NCBI GenBank assembly: GCA_001564275.1
Contig: LKND01000008.1
Location: 1 to 51,447 of the forward strand
DNA length: 51,447 nucleotides
DNA from: Natrialbaceae archaeon Tc-Br11_E2g14
Lineage (GTDB): Archaea; Halobacteriota; Halobacteria; Halobacteriales; Natrialbaceae
Direction: 5' to 3'
Shown: one piece after another, positions 34,986-42,893 of the stretch
Position numbering within the stretch: position 1 is the stretch's first letter
How the letters are laid out: each line of letters starts with the position of its first letter
The notes under the pieces: model-generated
Told to the model about the DNA's origin: nothing
Databases searched by the model: none
The model's input: the letters and a program-made list of their open reading frames with translations, nothing else
Position numbers and translations under genes: made by a program

Positions 34986-36107
34986 ATGAAGACGACTCAC
35001 CGCGTCGTCAACGGGGACGCCCGCGACCTCTCGAGCGTGGCCGACGAGTCGGTCGAACTGGTCGTCACCTCACCACCGTATCCGATGATCGAGATGTGGG
35101 ACGACCTGTTCGCCAGGCTCGACCCCGCGATCGAAACCCACCTCGAGGCCGGTGAGGGCGAAGCCGCCTTCGAAGCCATGCACGCCCAACTGGAGGCCGT
35201 CTGGACGGAAGTCGAGCGCGTTCTCGTCGATGGCGGCATTGCCTGCATCAACGTGGGGGATGCGACCCGGACCCTCGACGACAGCTTCCGGGTGTACCCA
35301 AATCACGCGCGGGTGCTCGAGGCGTTCGTGTCGCTGGGGTTCGATCCCCTGCCGGACATTCTCTGGCGGAAACCCACGAATAGCGGCGCGAAGTTCATGG
35401 GAAGCGGGATGATTCCGCCGAACGCCTACGTCACCCTCGAGCACGAGTACGTGCTGGTGTTTCGCAAGGGGAGCACGCGACGTTCGTTTCCGCCGGGAGC
35501 CGACGAACGCTACGAGGCGGCGTATTTCTGGGAGGAACGCAACCGCTGGTTCACCGATCTCTGGTCCGACGTGACCGGCGAGTTCCAGGCCCTCGAGGAT
35601 CTCGACGAGGAGGGGGCTAACCTGCGTGACCGCTCGGGGGCGTACCCCCTCGAGATCCCCTATCGCCTCTGCTGTATGTACTCGGCCTACGGCGACACGA
35701 TCCTCGACCCCTTCTGGGGCACGGGAACGACGACACTCGCGGCGATGTGCGCCGGTCGGCACTCGATCGGATACGAACTCGAGTCAGCCTTTCTCTCGCG
35801 GTTCGACGTCAGCGTCAGCGACGTGGAAGCGCTCTCGCGGGCTGTCGCTCGTCGTCGGCTCGAGCGCCATCGCGATTTCGTCGAGGGTGCACGCGAGCGA
35901 CCCGGCGGCCCGGCCCTCGAGTACGATGCGACCCACTACGACGTGCCGGTGGTGACGGCCATGGAATCAGATATCCGCCTCTACACCGTAGGCTCACTCG
36001 AGTCCGTGGAGGGGGGATACGTACTCGAGCACGAACCGCTCGAGTCCAGCGGTGCTGGCGACGACGCCCCGGCCGATCGGCCGGAGCCAGGATCGGACAG
36101 GGGTTGA
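34986..36107 (+). CDS. beta-class DNA methyltransferase, likely N4-cytosine (CTAG-type candidate)
   Basis: 373 residues. Catalytic motif TSPPYPMIEMWDD (SPPY at 29-32) comes first and the SAM motif DPFWGTGTTT (241-250) comes late, the order of the beta class; SPPY usually marks N4-cytosine enzymes. Haloarchaea widely carry an orphan m4CTAG methyltransferase of this build (Zim type). No restriction gene lies beside it. CTAG is strikingly rare in the window. Assignment to that specificity is inference. Confidence 0.85.
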   Translation: MKTTHRVVNGDARDLSSVADESVELVVTSPPYPMIEMWDDLFARLDPAIETHLEAGEGEAAFEAMHAQLEAVWTEVERVLVDGGIACINVGDATRTLDDSFRVYPNHARVLEAFVSLGFDPLPDILWRKPTNSGAKFMGSGMIPPNAYVTLEHEYVLVFRKGSTRRSFPPGADERYEAAYFWEERNRWFTDLWSDVTGEFQALEDLDEEGANLRDRSGAYPLEIPYRLCCMYSAYGDTILDPFWGTGTTTLAAMCAGRHSIGYELESAFLSRFDVSVSDVEALSRAVARRRLERHRDFVEGARERPGGPALEYDATHYDVPVVTAMESDIRLYTVGSLESVEGGYVLEHEPLESSGAGDDAPADRPEPGSDRG

Positions 36108-36314
36108 AGTGGACGCTAGCGTCCGCTCGTGGCAGTCAATGCGGAACCGGGTAGCAACCGCTCGGGATGGGTCTGAGGATACTGAGACCACACAGGTGTA
36201 CCCTACGGTGATTGTTCGGGGAGACGACCGGTGCTAACCCCTCCATGCACCGTGACACTCACTGCAACTGACGCGGTGATTTATGCCGACGCCGTCCACC
36301 GACTCGGTCGTACA

Positions 36315-37055
36315 ATGGCTCCCGCAACGACACCCCAGGCCCGAGGACGGACCGGATTGACCGCCGCCACGCCACTGGTTTCGATCGGTGAACACGAGGA
36401 CGACGACAGGGCGGAAGAGGCTGAAGACGACACCACCGCCGACGGCCCACCGCTGACCGCCGTTCGAATCGCTCACTTCTCGCCCGACGCACCCGCCGTC
36501 GACGTTTACGTGGACGGTGACCAGGTCGTCGACGGCCTCGAGTACGAGCGTATCACCCCCTATCTCGAACTCGAACCGGGGACGTACACCCTGACCGTGA
36601 CCCCCGCTGGTGACCCCGACCAGCCCGTCATCGAGCGCGACCACTGGCTCGGTCGGGCGTTTTACACCGTTGCTGCCATCGGCTCCGTCGAGCAGGAAAC
36701 CCTCCGGGCTCACGTCCTGGTCGACGACGGATCGGCCCTCCTCCGTGCCGTTCACGCCGTCCCGGACGCCCCAGCGGTCGACCTGTTCGCCAACGACGGT
36801 GCCCGCCCCATCGTGGAGGCGCTGGAGTTCGGGGAGGCGACCGGGTACGTTGCGCTCCCGGCATCGAACTACGAACTCGATATCAGGCCCACGGGAACCG
36901 ACGACTCCGTCGGCTCCTTCGACGTCCCCCTCGAGCGCGGCATGGCCTACACCGGCGTGGCTATCGGTCGGCTCGAGGATCCCGACGGCGACCGGCCGTT
37001 CACGCTCCGGGCGCTGGTCGACGGGCCGATGGCGGCCCACAGTTACGAGGAGTGA
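36315..37055 (+). CDS. DUF4397-domain protein
   Basis: 246 residues from ATG 36315, with a TATA-like GATTTATGCC about 35 nt upstream. Two DUF4397 repeats: VRIAHFSPDAPAVDVYVDGD (about 49-68) and LRAVHAVPDAPAVDLFAND (about 143-161), each an immunoglobulin-like beta domain. Most members are exported, yet no Tat or Sec signal is visible here, only a weak TGLTAATPLVSI stretch after an Arg-rich start. An earlier start (36231) adds no signal either. Role unknown. Confidence 0.8.
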   Translation: MAPATTPQARGRTGLTAATPLVSIGEHEDDDRAEEAEDDTTADGPPLTAVRIAHFSPDAPAVDVYVDGDQVVDGLEYERITPYLELEPGTYTLTVTPAGDPDQPVIERDHWLGRAFYTVAAIGSVEQETLRAHVLVDDGSALLRAVHAVPDAPAVDLFANDGARPIVEALEFGEATGYVALPASNYELDIRPTGTDDSVGSFDVPLERGMAYTGVAIGRLEDPDGDRPFTLRALVDGPMAAHSYEE

Positions 37056-37088
37056 TCGACGCCGCGTTCGGCGGTGTGCGCTCTCGAC

Positions 37089-38066
37089 CTACCGCTTGAG
37101 CCGGACCACCGGTCCCGACCCTGACCCAGCCTCGCGATCGACCTCGAGCAATCCGTCGTCGACCAGATCCGCACAGAGGTCCGCCAGCCAGTCGCGACCG
37201 TGCTTGCCCGTCGGGGTGTAATCGACGCGAACCCGGGGCCCGAGCTCGTCGAGCGGGAGTGCCTCGAACTGCTCGAGTGTTCGGACCACGCGTCCGCGGA
37301 ACTGCCGACGACTCCCCTCGAAACTCGACTGGGTGGGGACGTCCGGCGCGGAGAAGTCGCCGGTCGCGTACGCCGAACACCGGTCGCGCCACGGGCAACC
37401 GGCCTCGTCACACCGAGGCCGTTGCGTGCAGGCGACGGCACCGAGTTCCATGATCGCGTTGTTCCAGACTCGCGAGGCTGCGTCGGGCATGAGGTGGTTC
37501 GCGGCTTCGGCAAACGCCGAATCGTCGTCGGGCACGTCGAACGCCCGATAGCAGACTCGCTTGACGTTGGTATCGACGACCGCGTCGCCGTTGTTGAACG
37601 CGAAACTCGCGACCGCGTTCGCGGTGTACGGGCCGACCCCCATCAGCTCCTCGAGCTCGTCGGGGGTATCGGGGAACGTCCCGTCGTACTCGGTTTCGAT
37701 CTGTGTCGCCGCCTCATGCAGGTACTTCGCGCGGTTGTTGTATCCCAATCGATGGCTGGACCAGAACCCCACGACGTCCGCCCGGTCGGCAGCTGCGAGC
37801 GCCGCCGTCGTCGGCCACCGCTCGAGGAACGCCGACCAGGCTTCAACCACCCGGTCCAGTTGGGTCTGTTGACTCATGACCTCGCTGACCAGGATTTCGT
37901 ACGGATCTTCGGTTTCCCGCCAGGGATACGACCGGTGGTCGTCTTCGTACCACGCGACGAGGGCCTCTTGGACGGCCTCGAGGGTACCGTCGGTTGGGAG
38001 GGTGTCGCCATTGGCGCCCTCCTCGCCACCGTCGCCTGAAACGGGTGCGTTCCCCTCCGTTGGCAT
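37089..38066 (-). CDS. mutY: A/G-specific adenine glycosylase
   Basis: 325 residues from ATG 38066. Removes adenine opposite 8-oxoguanine. HhH-GPD core: SYPWRETEDPYEILVSEVMSQQTQ (catalytic Glu in SEVMSQQ), helix-hairpin-helix LMGVGPYTANAVASFAFN, and the aspartate in AVVDTNVKRV. Iron-sulfur cysteines are CTQRPRC-DEAGC-PWRDRC, spacing 5-4-5 and not the bacterial 6-2-5. The bacterial NUDIX-like C-terminus is replaced by a shorter winged-helix-like end (VRVDYTPTGKHGRDWLADLCADLVDDGLLEVD). Confidence 0.92.
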   Translation of the reverse strand: MPTEGNAPVSGDGGEEGANGDTLPTDGTLEAVQEALVAWYEDDHRSYPWRETEDPYEILVSEVMSQQTQLDRVVEAWSAFLERWPTTAALAAADRADVVGFWSSHRLGYNNRAKYLHEAATQIETEYDGTFPDTPDELEELMGVGPYTANAVASFAFNNGDAVVDTNVKRVCYRAFDVPDDDSAFAEAANHLMPDAASRVWNNAIMELGAVACTQRPRCDEAGCPWRDRCSAYATGDFSAPDVPTQSSFEGSRRQFRGRVVRTLEQFEALPLDELGPRVRVDYTPTGKHGRDWLADLCADLVDDGLLEVDREAGSGSGPVVRLKR

Positions 38067-38179
38067 GTCTCGAGGTCTCGGGCGAACGACCTTACCGATG
38101 GCGGTTCCGGGTGCCGATGCGCGATCTGGGCACAGCAAAGCCCGAAAGCATTTACCCACACTACGTACGAGCACAGAGT

Positions 38180-38503
38180 ATGTCACTCGAGGAGCTCTCG
38201 ACGGAAATGGAGACGCGCTACAGCGACCTGGGCACGGAGTGCCCGATCACTCTCGATCGGGAGACACGTAACGAACTCGCGTTACTCGAGACCGCCCTCG
38301 AGCCGACATCCACCGACGAACTCGTCCGGCGGGCCATCCACCTGCTCTTTCAGACCTGCGTCGACACGGGTAAACTCGACTTTCAACTCCGCTCAGGCTA
38401 CGACGTGACGTACGACGAGTACCTGTCCGGGATGACCTTCGACGACATGACCGGTGGGGACGAGTACCCCAGTCTCGACGAGGAGCGACGGTATCGATTC
38501 TGA
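38180..38503 (+). CDS. conserved small haloarchaeal protein
   Basis: 107 residues: MSLEELSTEMETRYSDLGTE, then CPITLDRETRNELALLETAL with a helical middle (TSTDELVRRAIHLLFQTCVD) and a tyrosine-rich acidic end. The TSTDELVRRAIHLLF part resembles the helices of a ribbon-helix-helix protein, but I would not assert DNA binding. GCATTTACCC about 30 nt upstream. Divergent from mutY (113 bp). Confidence 0.75.
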   Translation: MSLEELSTEMETRYSDLGTECPITLDRETRNELALLETALEPTSTDELVRRAIHLLFQTCVDTGKLDFQLRSGYDVTYDEYLSGMTFDDMTGGDEYPSLDEERRYRF

Positions 38504-38580
38504 TGTGGGTGCCGCTTCGCGCGGCCACAGAAGACACGTCGAGCCGTGGGCTTGACGCGGATGTGTTCGGAAATCCGTGT

Positions 38581-38700
38581 TATAGTAGCCACTGAACGTT
38601 ATTGCACACCCCCCCGAGACCCCGGCGCAGAACCGGTTTGCCACCGGTTCTGCGCCGACTCGCTGTGACGGTGTGTAACTCGTTTCAATTGTTACTATAT
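38581..38700 (-). repeat. R repeat, copy 3 (inverted)
   Basis: Exactly 120 bp, TATAGTAGCCACTGAACGTT on one side and GTTTCAATTGTTACTATA on the other, with core GCAGAACCGGTTTGCCACCGGTTCTGC. It is the reverse of the other four copies and lies between two convergent genes; its right end forms the last codons and stop of the aminotransferase. Confidence 0.8.
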
Positions 38701-40049
38701 TGCTCGAGTGCCAACTCCCCGGTCACAGCGTCGATCGAATCGAACAGGAGGTCCGCCCCAAGCCGGATTTCACGCTCGGTGACGTCAAGCGGCGGGAGCA
38801 GTCGGAGCGTCTTGTAGCCACACCCAAGCGTCAGTAGGCCACGTTCGAGGGCCGCCTCGACCACCGCTTCGCGGTGAGCCTTGGTGTCGAACTCGATGGC
38901 CAACATCAGTCCGCGGCCCCGGACGTCGATGACGTTGTCGCTCTCGGCAGCGTACTCCTCGAGCAGGGTTCGGAACTGGGAGCCCCGTTCACGCACGTTC
39001 GGGAGGTGCTCGTGAATCGCGTCGATTGTCAGGGCACCCTGCATCGCGGCGATCAGGTCACCGGCACCCCACGTCGAGGAAATCCGGCCCGTCTCCTGGG
39101 GGAACACGTCCGAGCGGGAGATGGTTGCCCCGACGCGGAGCCCCTTCGCGCTCGTGATCACGTCAGGGGTCAGATCCAGGTGGTCGATGGCCCACATCTC
39201 ACCGGTTCGGCCGAGCCCCGACTGGATCTCGTCGGCGATCACCCGGAGACCAAAGCGGTCGCGAAGGGCCTCGAGATCTCGAGCGAACTCCGGATGCGGG
39301 ACGCGATACCCGCCTTCGCCCTGCACGGGTTCCACGATGAGATAGGCGACCTCGTCGGGGTCGATGATGCCCTGTTTGGGATCGAGTTTGTCCGCAATGA
39401 CGTTACCGCCAGGTCCGTCGGTGCACCAATCCCGTTCGTAGCCCGCCTGGGTCGATGGGTAGGGGACGCTCACGACGCCGCCGATCTCGGGATACCCCTT
39501 CCGGTGAACGGTCTTCGACCGGTTCAGCGAGAGCGCGCCGAGGGTTCGTCCGTGGAAGGCCCCGTCGAAGGTAAACGCCCGGTGACCCCCCGTCGCATAG
39601 CAGATCTTGATCGCGTTCTCGACTGCCTCGCCGCCGGAGTTCGAGAGGAACACGCGATCCATATCGTAGTGACTGGTCAGATCGATCAGCCGCTCCATCA
39701 ACTGCGATGGACCCGGGAACTCCGGATCCTCCGGTGGGCCGCCGCCGCTGACGTAGAAGTCCTGGCCGGCGATCTTCAGCGGGTCAACGAGGTCGAACGC
39801 CTCGAGACGATCCATGATCGCTGGGTTGTTGTATCCGAGTGGGGCAGCAGCGACGTGGCTCGTGAAATCGAGCAGAACGTTGCCGTCAACATCGGTACAG
39901 AACGGGCCGATCGCTGGTGCCTGACTGTCCCAGACGAAGTTGTACACGTAGGTGCTCGGTGCGGCATACTGGTGATGGTAGGTCGACCACTCCTTGGCCC
40001 CACTGCCGGGCATGGTATCGACATCGGGCTCGACCGTGTCTCGGTCCAT
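38685..40049 (-). CDS. class III PLP aminotransferase (GabT-like)
   Basis: 454 residues from ATG 40049. Fold-type I transaminase: SNSGGEAVENAIKICYATGG (PLP phosphate), FDGAFHGRTLGALSLNRSK, VIADEIQSGLGRTGEMWA, and the PLP lysine in TSAKGLRVGATIS. Closest in feel to 4-aminobutyrate or related omega-aminotransferases; the donor is uncertain. The stop codon and last few residues (QYSNN) come from the inserted R repeat. TATA-like GAATAATTTTACT lies about 25-30 nt upstream. Alternative start at 40100 would include this promoter. Confidence 0.88.
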   Translation of the reverse strand: MDRDTVEPDVDTMPGSGAKEWSTYHHQYAAPSTYVYNFVWDSQAPAIGPFCTDVDGNVLLDFTSHVAAAPLGYNNPAIMDRLEAFDLVDPLKIAGQDFYVSGGGPPEDPEFPGPSQLMERLIDLTSHYDMDRVFLSNSGGEAVENAIKICYATGGHRAFTFDGAFHGRTLGALSLNRSKTVHRKGYPEIGGVVSVPYPSTQAGYERDWCTDGPGGNVIADKLDPKQGIIDPDEVAYLIVEPVQGEGGYRVPHPEFARDLEALRDRFGLRVIADEIQSGLGRTGEMWAIDHLDLTPDVITSAKGLRVGATISRSDVFPQETGRISSTWGAGDLIAAMQGALTIDAIHEHLPNVRERGSQFRTLLEEYAAESDNVIDVRGRGLMLAIEFDTKAHREAVVEAALERGLLTLGCGYKTLRLLPPLDVTEREIRLGADLLFDSIDAVTGELALEQYSNN

Positions 40050-40090
40050 ACTGGGCCTGAGGGGGCCCCCCAGTAAAATTATTCGTTGTG
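40050..40090 (-). promoter_or_regulatory. aminotransferase promoter
   Basis: On the minus strand ACGAATAATTTTACTGGG places an A/T-rich TATA element centred about 27 nt before the ATG at 40049, the normal spacing for a leaderless haloarchaeal mRNA. Upstream, CTTACA occurs twice 11 bp apart (40105-40122), perhaps a regulator site. Confidence 0.45.
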
Positions 40091-40292
40091 GCTCTGGCAA
40101 TTCTTACAGAGCCCTTACAATTGGTCGGGATATCCTCCCCGCTCGATGGGTTCGAACCTCTCTCGGCACTGTCTTTCGGTTCTTTGTCGCGGACGCATAA
40201 CCACCACCGACACTCCCCGTGAGCCTGTCTGATCGGCGCCTCGAGTGTCCTCAGCGTGGGTCGCGATCCGGTGTCGACTCGGCTGACGGCGG

Positions 40293-40568
40293 TCAGAAGT
40301 CGACGTAGGACTGTTCCCACTCGCGACGCGCCTCGAGTTCGCGCCGACCGCGACGGGTCATGGTGTAGAAATTCGTCCGGCGATCACGACTCCCCTTCTC
40401 GACGAGACCCTTGTCGACAAGCGTATCGAGGTTCGGGTAGAGCCGACCGTGGTGAATTTCCTTTTCGTAGTACTGCTCGAGTTCCTCCTTGATCGCCAGT
40501 CCGTGCGGTTCGTCCTCCCCTGCGATGACGTACAGCAGATCACGCTGAAAGCCTGTCAGGTCGTACAT
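40293..40568 (-). CDS. PadR-family transcriptional regulator
   Basis: 91 residues, the short haloarchaeal PadR form: LTGFQRDLLYVIAGEDEPHGLAIKEELEQYYEKEIHHGRLYPNLDTLVDKGLVEKGSRDRRTNFYTMTRRGRRELE is split as winged helix plus wing. Strong promoter ATATTTATTAAAATACG about 30-45 nt upstream. Lies next to and in the same direction as the aminotransferase gene but with a 243-bp gap, so a separate unit. Confidence 0.9.
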   Translation of the reverse strand: MYDLTGFQRDLLYVIAGEDEPHGLAIKEELEQYYEKEIHHGRLYPNLDTLVDKGLVEKGSRDRRTNFYTMTRRGRRELEARREWEQSYVDF

Positions 40569-41026
40569 TGGATATGTCCACCTGTCACTTATTGTCGTAT
40601 TTTAATAAATATATCGGGTTGGATCCGCATCGGTCCCGGTGTGACGGGATTTCCGGGGGTTAACTGAATCCGGCATGAGTAACTCTTCCGATGCATAATT
40701 GTCAGGACTTCACCTAACGCGTCATGCATGTTTTCTATTCACACAGTCTCCATGAGCGGCTTTTCTCGCGTTACTACACGTTGTGCGGTGTGCGAAGAGG
40801 CCCACCGGATCGTGAACCGCCGGTCTCAAACCGTCGACCGCCGACCACTGATACGGATTGCTGTAACTTTTTACCGGTGATTGCCGACCCGGTATGGGCA
40901 ATCACCGGTAAGAGACAACACTAAACCGTATGAGCGTAGTCAGGGTGTGAGTCGCTGCCCGACGCGCGACGCCACCGAATCCTCCGGGAGCGGATTAGCG
41001 GTTCGAGCTGGTGGATTGCTTGCAGG
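40569..41026. other. intergenic region with P palindrome copy 3
   Basis: 458 bp. The first 45 bp are the padR promoter (TATTTATTAAAATA region). The middle shows no gene. The P palindrome stands at 40873-40914. The remainder, up to the stop of the zinc-ribbon gene, has no feature I can name. Confidence 0.45.
40873..40914. repeat. P palindrome, copy 3 (best preserved)
   Basis: ACCGGTGATTGCC and GGCAATCACCGGT are perfect 13-bp inverted arms around GACCCGGTATG. It is flanked by CTGATACGGATTGCTGTAAC on the left. Related copies are at 10541 and, weaker, 7206. No IS-type hairpin accompanies this copy. Confidence 0.6.
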
Positions 41027-41257
41027 TCAGTCGGCGTCACCGAACTGAAGCACGCCGTCACTTTCCGCGTCTACCCCTGACTTATCGGGACGTGAGTTGA
41101 TCACCACTTCACAGTCTGGGCATTCGTAGTCGATGGAGTTGGCGTGGACGTGGATGACCCAGTCCCCATTGATGGGACTTTCGTGGTTACAATTCGGACA
41201 AAAGAGTGTTGCCTTGCGCGGCGGCCGACGCTCGGGGCTGTTGGTGGAGGGAGTCAT
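41027..41257 (-). CDS. small zinc-ribbon protein (DUF8106-like)
   Basis: 76 residues from ATG 41257: KATLFCPNCNHESPINGDWV, then IDYECPDCEVVINSRPD, forming two CxxC knuckles for one zinc. Such short zinc-ribbon proteins are conserved in haloarchaea with unknown role. ACGTTTATACCC centred 27 nt upstream gives a leaderless start, which argues against the longer frame reaching 41356 into the repeat. Confidence 0.85.
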   Translation of the reverse strand: MTPSTNSPERRPPRKATLFCPNCNHESPINGDWVIHVHANSIDYECPDCEVVINSRPDKSGVDAESDGVLQFGDAD

Positions 41258-41355
41258 TTCTTTAGCTATAGTCCGACCGGGTATAAACGTGCCGTTCTCG
41301 GTCCCGTACGTGGACGATTTCAATTGACTCGGATCTACCAGCTGCTTACGTGACA

Positions 41356-41478
41356 ACTATAGTAGTAATTGAAACCGATTTACACACCCTCACAGCGAGT
41401 CGCCTCAGAACCGGTCACAAACCGGTTCTGCGCCATGGTCTCGTGCGGGTGTGTCAATGACGTTCAGTGGCTCCTATA
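41356..41478 (+). repeat. R repeat, copy 4
   Basis: Starts ACTATAGTAGTAATTGAAAC and ends GTTCAGTGGCTCCTATA. Core AGAACCGGTCACAAACCGGTTCT; outer arms ACACACCCTC / GCGGGTGTGT. The cleanest copy, best used as reference for the family. Confidence 0.8.
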
Positions 41479-41499
41479 TCATCAACGTCGCTCGGCGAT

Positions 41500-41607
41500 C
41501 GATGTCTAAACAGGAAAGCAAGCCGCGTGGCGGAAAAGTGCCACGCGACCGCTTGCCGCCCTGAATTGGTCCCCGCTGACGCTTCGGCCCTCCAAAGCGA
41601 AGCGTCA
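41500..41607 (-). ncRNA. candidate small structured RNA, leftward
   Basis: On the minus strand a TATA-like CTTTAAG (41631-41637) lies about 26 nt before position 41607. There a perfect 10-bp hairpin begins (TGACGCTTCG 41577-41586 with CGAAGCGTCA 41598-41607). A second, longer hairpin follows (GCAAGC + CGCGTGGC, 41518-41531, with GCCACGCG + GCTTGC, 41540-41556), then GCTTTCCTGTTT, a T-rich end. This is promoter, stem, stem, T-run over about 105 nt with no credible protein. Transcription is not shown, and the stems could instead be mobile-element ends. Confidence 0.35.
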
Positions 41608-41752
41608 CGTGAACGAATTCGATGCGACGACTTAAAGGTAACGACACTGGTGTCTCATTTGATATTTCAATTACACGACCGTCGGCAGTTGCGGCCGGAC
41701 GGTGTGTCTCTGAGAAGCCCTCTACAGGCTGTCCCTGGCGAGGACACGTCCC

Positions 41753-41869
41753 ATAGTGACACCTGAAACGAGTTACACAGCCCCACGTCGAGACGGTTCG
41801 GAACCGGTCCTCATCGGTTCTGAGCCAAGTGGGTGGCGGGCGTGCGATGCTGTTCAATGGCTACTGTAT
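41753..41869 (+). repeat. R repeat, copy 5 (most diverged)
   Basis: Left arm ATAGTGACACCTGAAACGAG then TTACACAG; core GGAACCGGTCCTCATCGGTTCTGA with a decayed right half; right tip TTCAATGGCTACTGTAT. Same orientation as copy 4, about 400 bp away, so the two are direct repeats around the candidate RNA. Confidence 0.65.
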
Positions 41870-41906
41870 GCGTAGCTATTAATCGCCCTCGGACGAACCG
41901 AGGTGT

Positions 41907-42893
41907 ATGACCGTCTCGAGCGCCCCCGGCAAGGTCTATCTCTTCGGGGAACACGCTGTCGTCTACGGCGAACCCGCCGTCCCCTGTGCGATCGAACGTC
42001 GGGCCCGGGTCACGGTGAACAGACGCGAGGACGACCGTCTCCGGGTTCAGGCAGACGACCTGAGTCTGGACGGGTTCACGGTCGAGTACGGTGGCACCAC
42101 CGACGCACGCCCCGATGTCGACGTCCCCGAGAACCTCATCGAGGCCGCGATGGGGTACGTTGACGAGGCCATCGAGCAGGTTCGCGACGTGACCGGCGAC
42201 CGCGACGCCGGCTTCGACGTCACCATCGAGAGCGACATTCCTCTGGGCGCTGGGCTCGGCTCGTCGGCGGCCGTCGTCGTCGCCGCGATCGACGCGGCGA
42301 CGCGCGAACTCGGAGTTAGCCTCGAGACCGACGAACTCGCCGAGCGCGCCTATCGGACGGAACACGCCGTCCAGTCTGGACAGGCGTCGCGGGCGGACAC
42401 CTTCTGCTCGGCGACGGGGGGTGCGGTCCGCGTCGAGGGCGAGGATTGCCGCGCGCTCGAGGCCCCGGACCTTCCGCTCGTCGTCGGCTTCGACGGCGGT
42501 GCAGGGGACACCGGTGAACTGGTTGGTGGTGTCCGGGGGCTTCGCGAGCAGTACGACTTCGCGGCCGACACGGTCGCGTCCATCGGCGATCTCGTTCGCC
42601 AGGGTGAACGAGCGCTCGCCGCGAACGACATCGACGAGCTGGGTCGACTCATGAACTTTAACCACGGGTTGCTGTCGGCCCTGGGGGTGTCCGCCCGCTC
42701 GCTGGACAGTATGGTGTGGGCTGCCCGTGACGCCGGCGCGACCGGGGCGAAGCTCACTGGGGCGGGCGGGGGTGGCTGCATCGTCGCGCTCGATTCGACC
42801 GATGCGACCGAAACCGCGCTCTCGTTCACCCCTGGCTGCGTGGAGAGCTTTCGTGCTGAACTCGCTACCGAGGGGGTGAAACGCCTTCAATGA
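41907..42893 (+). CDS. mvk: mevalonate kinase
   Basis: 328 residues of the GHMP kinase family. Phosphorylates mevalonate in isoprenoid synthesis. N-terminal SAPGKVYLFGEHAVVYGEPA, ATP loop DIPLGAGLGSSAAVVVAAID (about 110-129) and C-terminal GAKLTGAGGGGCIVAL are all present. First gene of a four-gene rightward series; its promoter starts right after R copy 5. Its stop overlaps ipk by 4 nt. Confidence 0.96.
   Translation: MTVSSAPGKVYLFGEHAVVYGEPAVPCAIERRARVTVNRREDDRLRVQADDLSLDGFTVEYGGTTDARPDVDVPENLIEAAMGYVDEAIEQVRDVTGDRDAGFDVTIESDIPLGAGLGSSAAVVVAAIDAATRELGVSLETDELAERAYRTEHAVQSGQASRADTFCSATGGAVRVEGEDCRALEAPDLPLVVGFDGGAGDTGELVGGVRGLREQYDFAADTVASIGDLVRQGERALAANDIDELGRLMNFNHGLLSALGVSARSLDSMVWAARDAGATGAKLTGAGGGGCIVALDSTDATETALSFTPGCVESFRAELATEGVKRLQ

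Larger units (their letters stand above)
41258..41906. other. repeat-rich intergenic region
   Basis: 649 bp: promoter of the zinc-ribbon gene, R copy 4, a structured segment with two strong hairpins (41518-41607), R copy 5 and the mvk promoter (GCTATTAATCG about 27 nt before its ATG). Open frames crossing it run through the repeats and are not credible proteins. Confidence 0.55.

Noticed and set aside
40140-40175. GGGTTCGAACC resembling a tRNA T-loop
   Set aside because: No acceptor, D or anticodon arm can be drawn around it on either strand, and the stem does not pair to five bases.
40724-40924. 66-codon rightward frame across the P palindrome
   Set aside because: It includes the palindrome and a Cys/Arg-rich tail; no start signal and no coding bias.
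41467-41766. 99-codon rightward frame (and a 127-codon leftward one) between the R copies
   Set aside because: Both run through repeat sequence and through the two strong hairpins, and the products have no gene-like composition.
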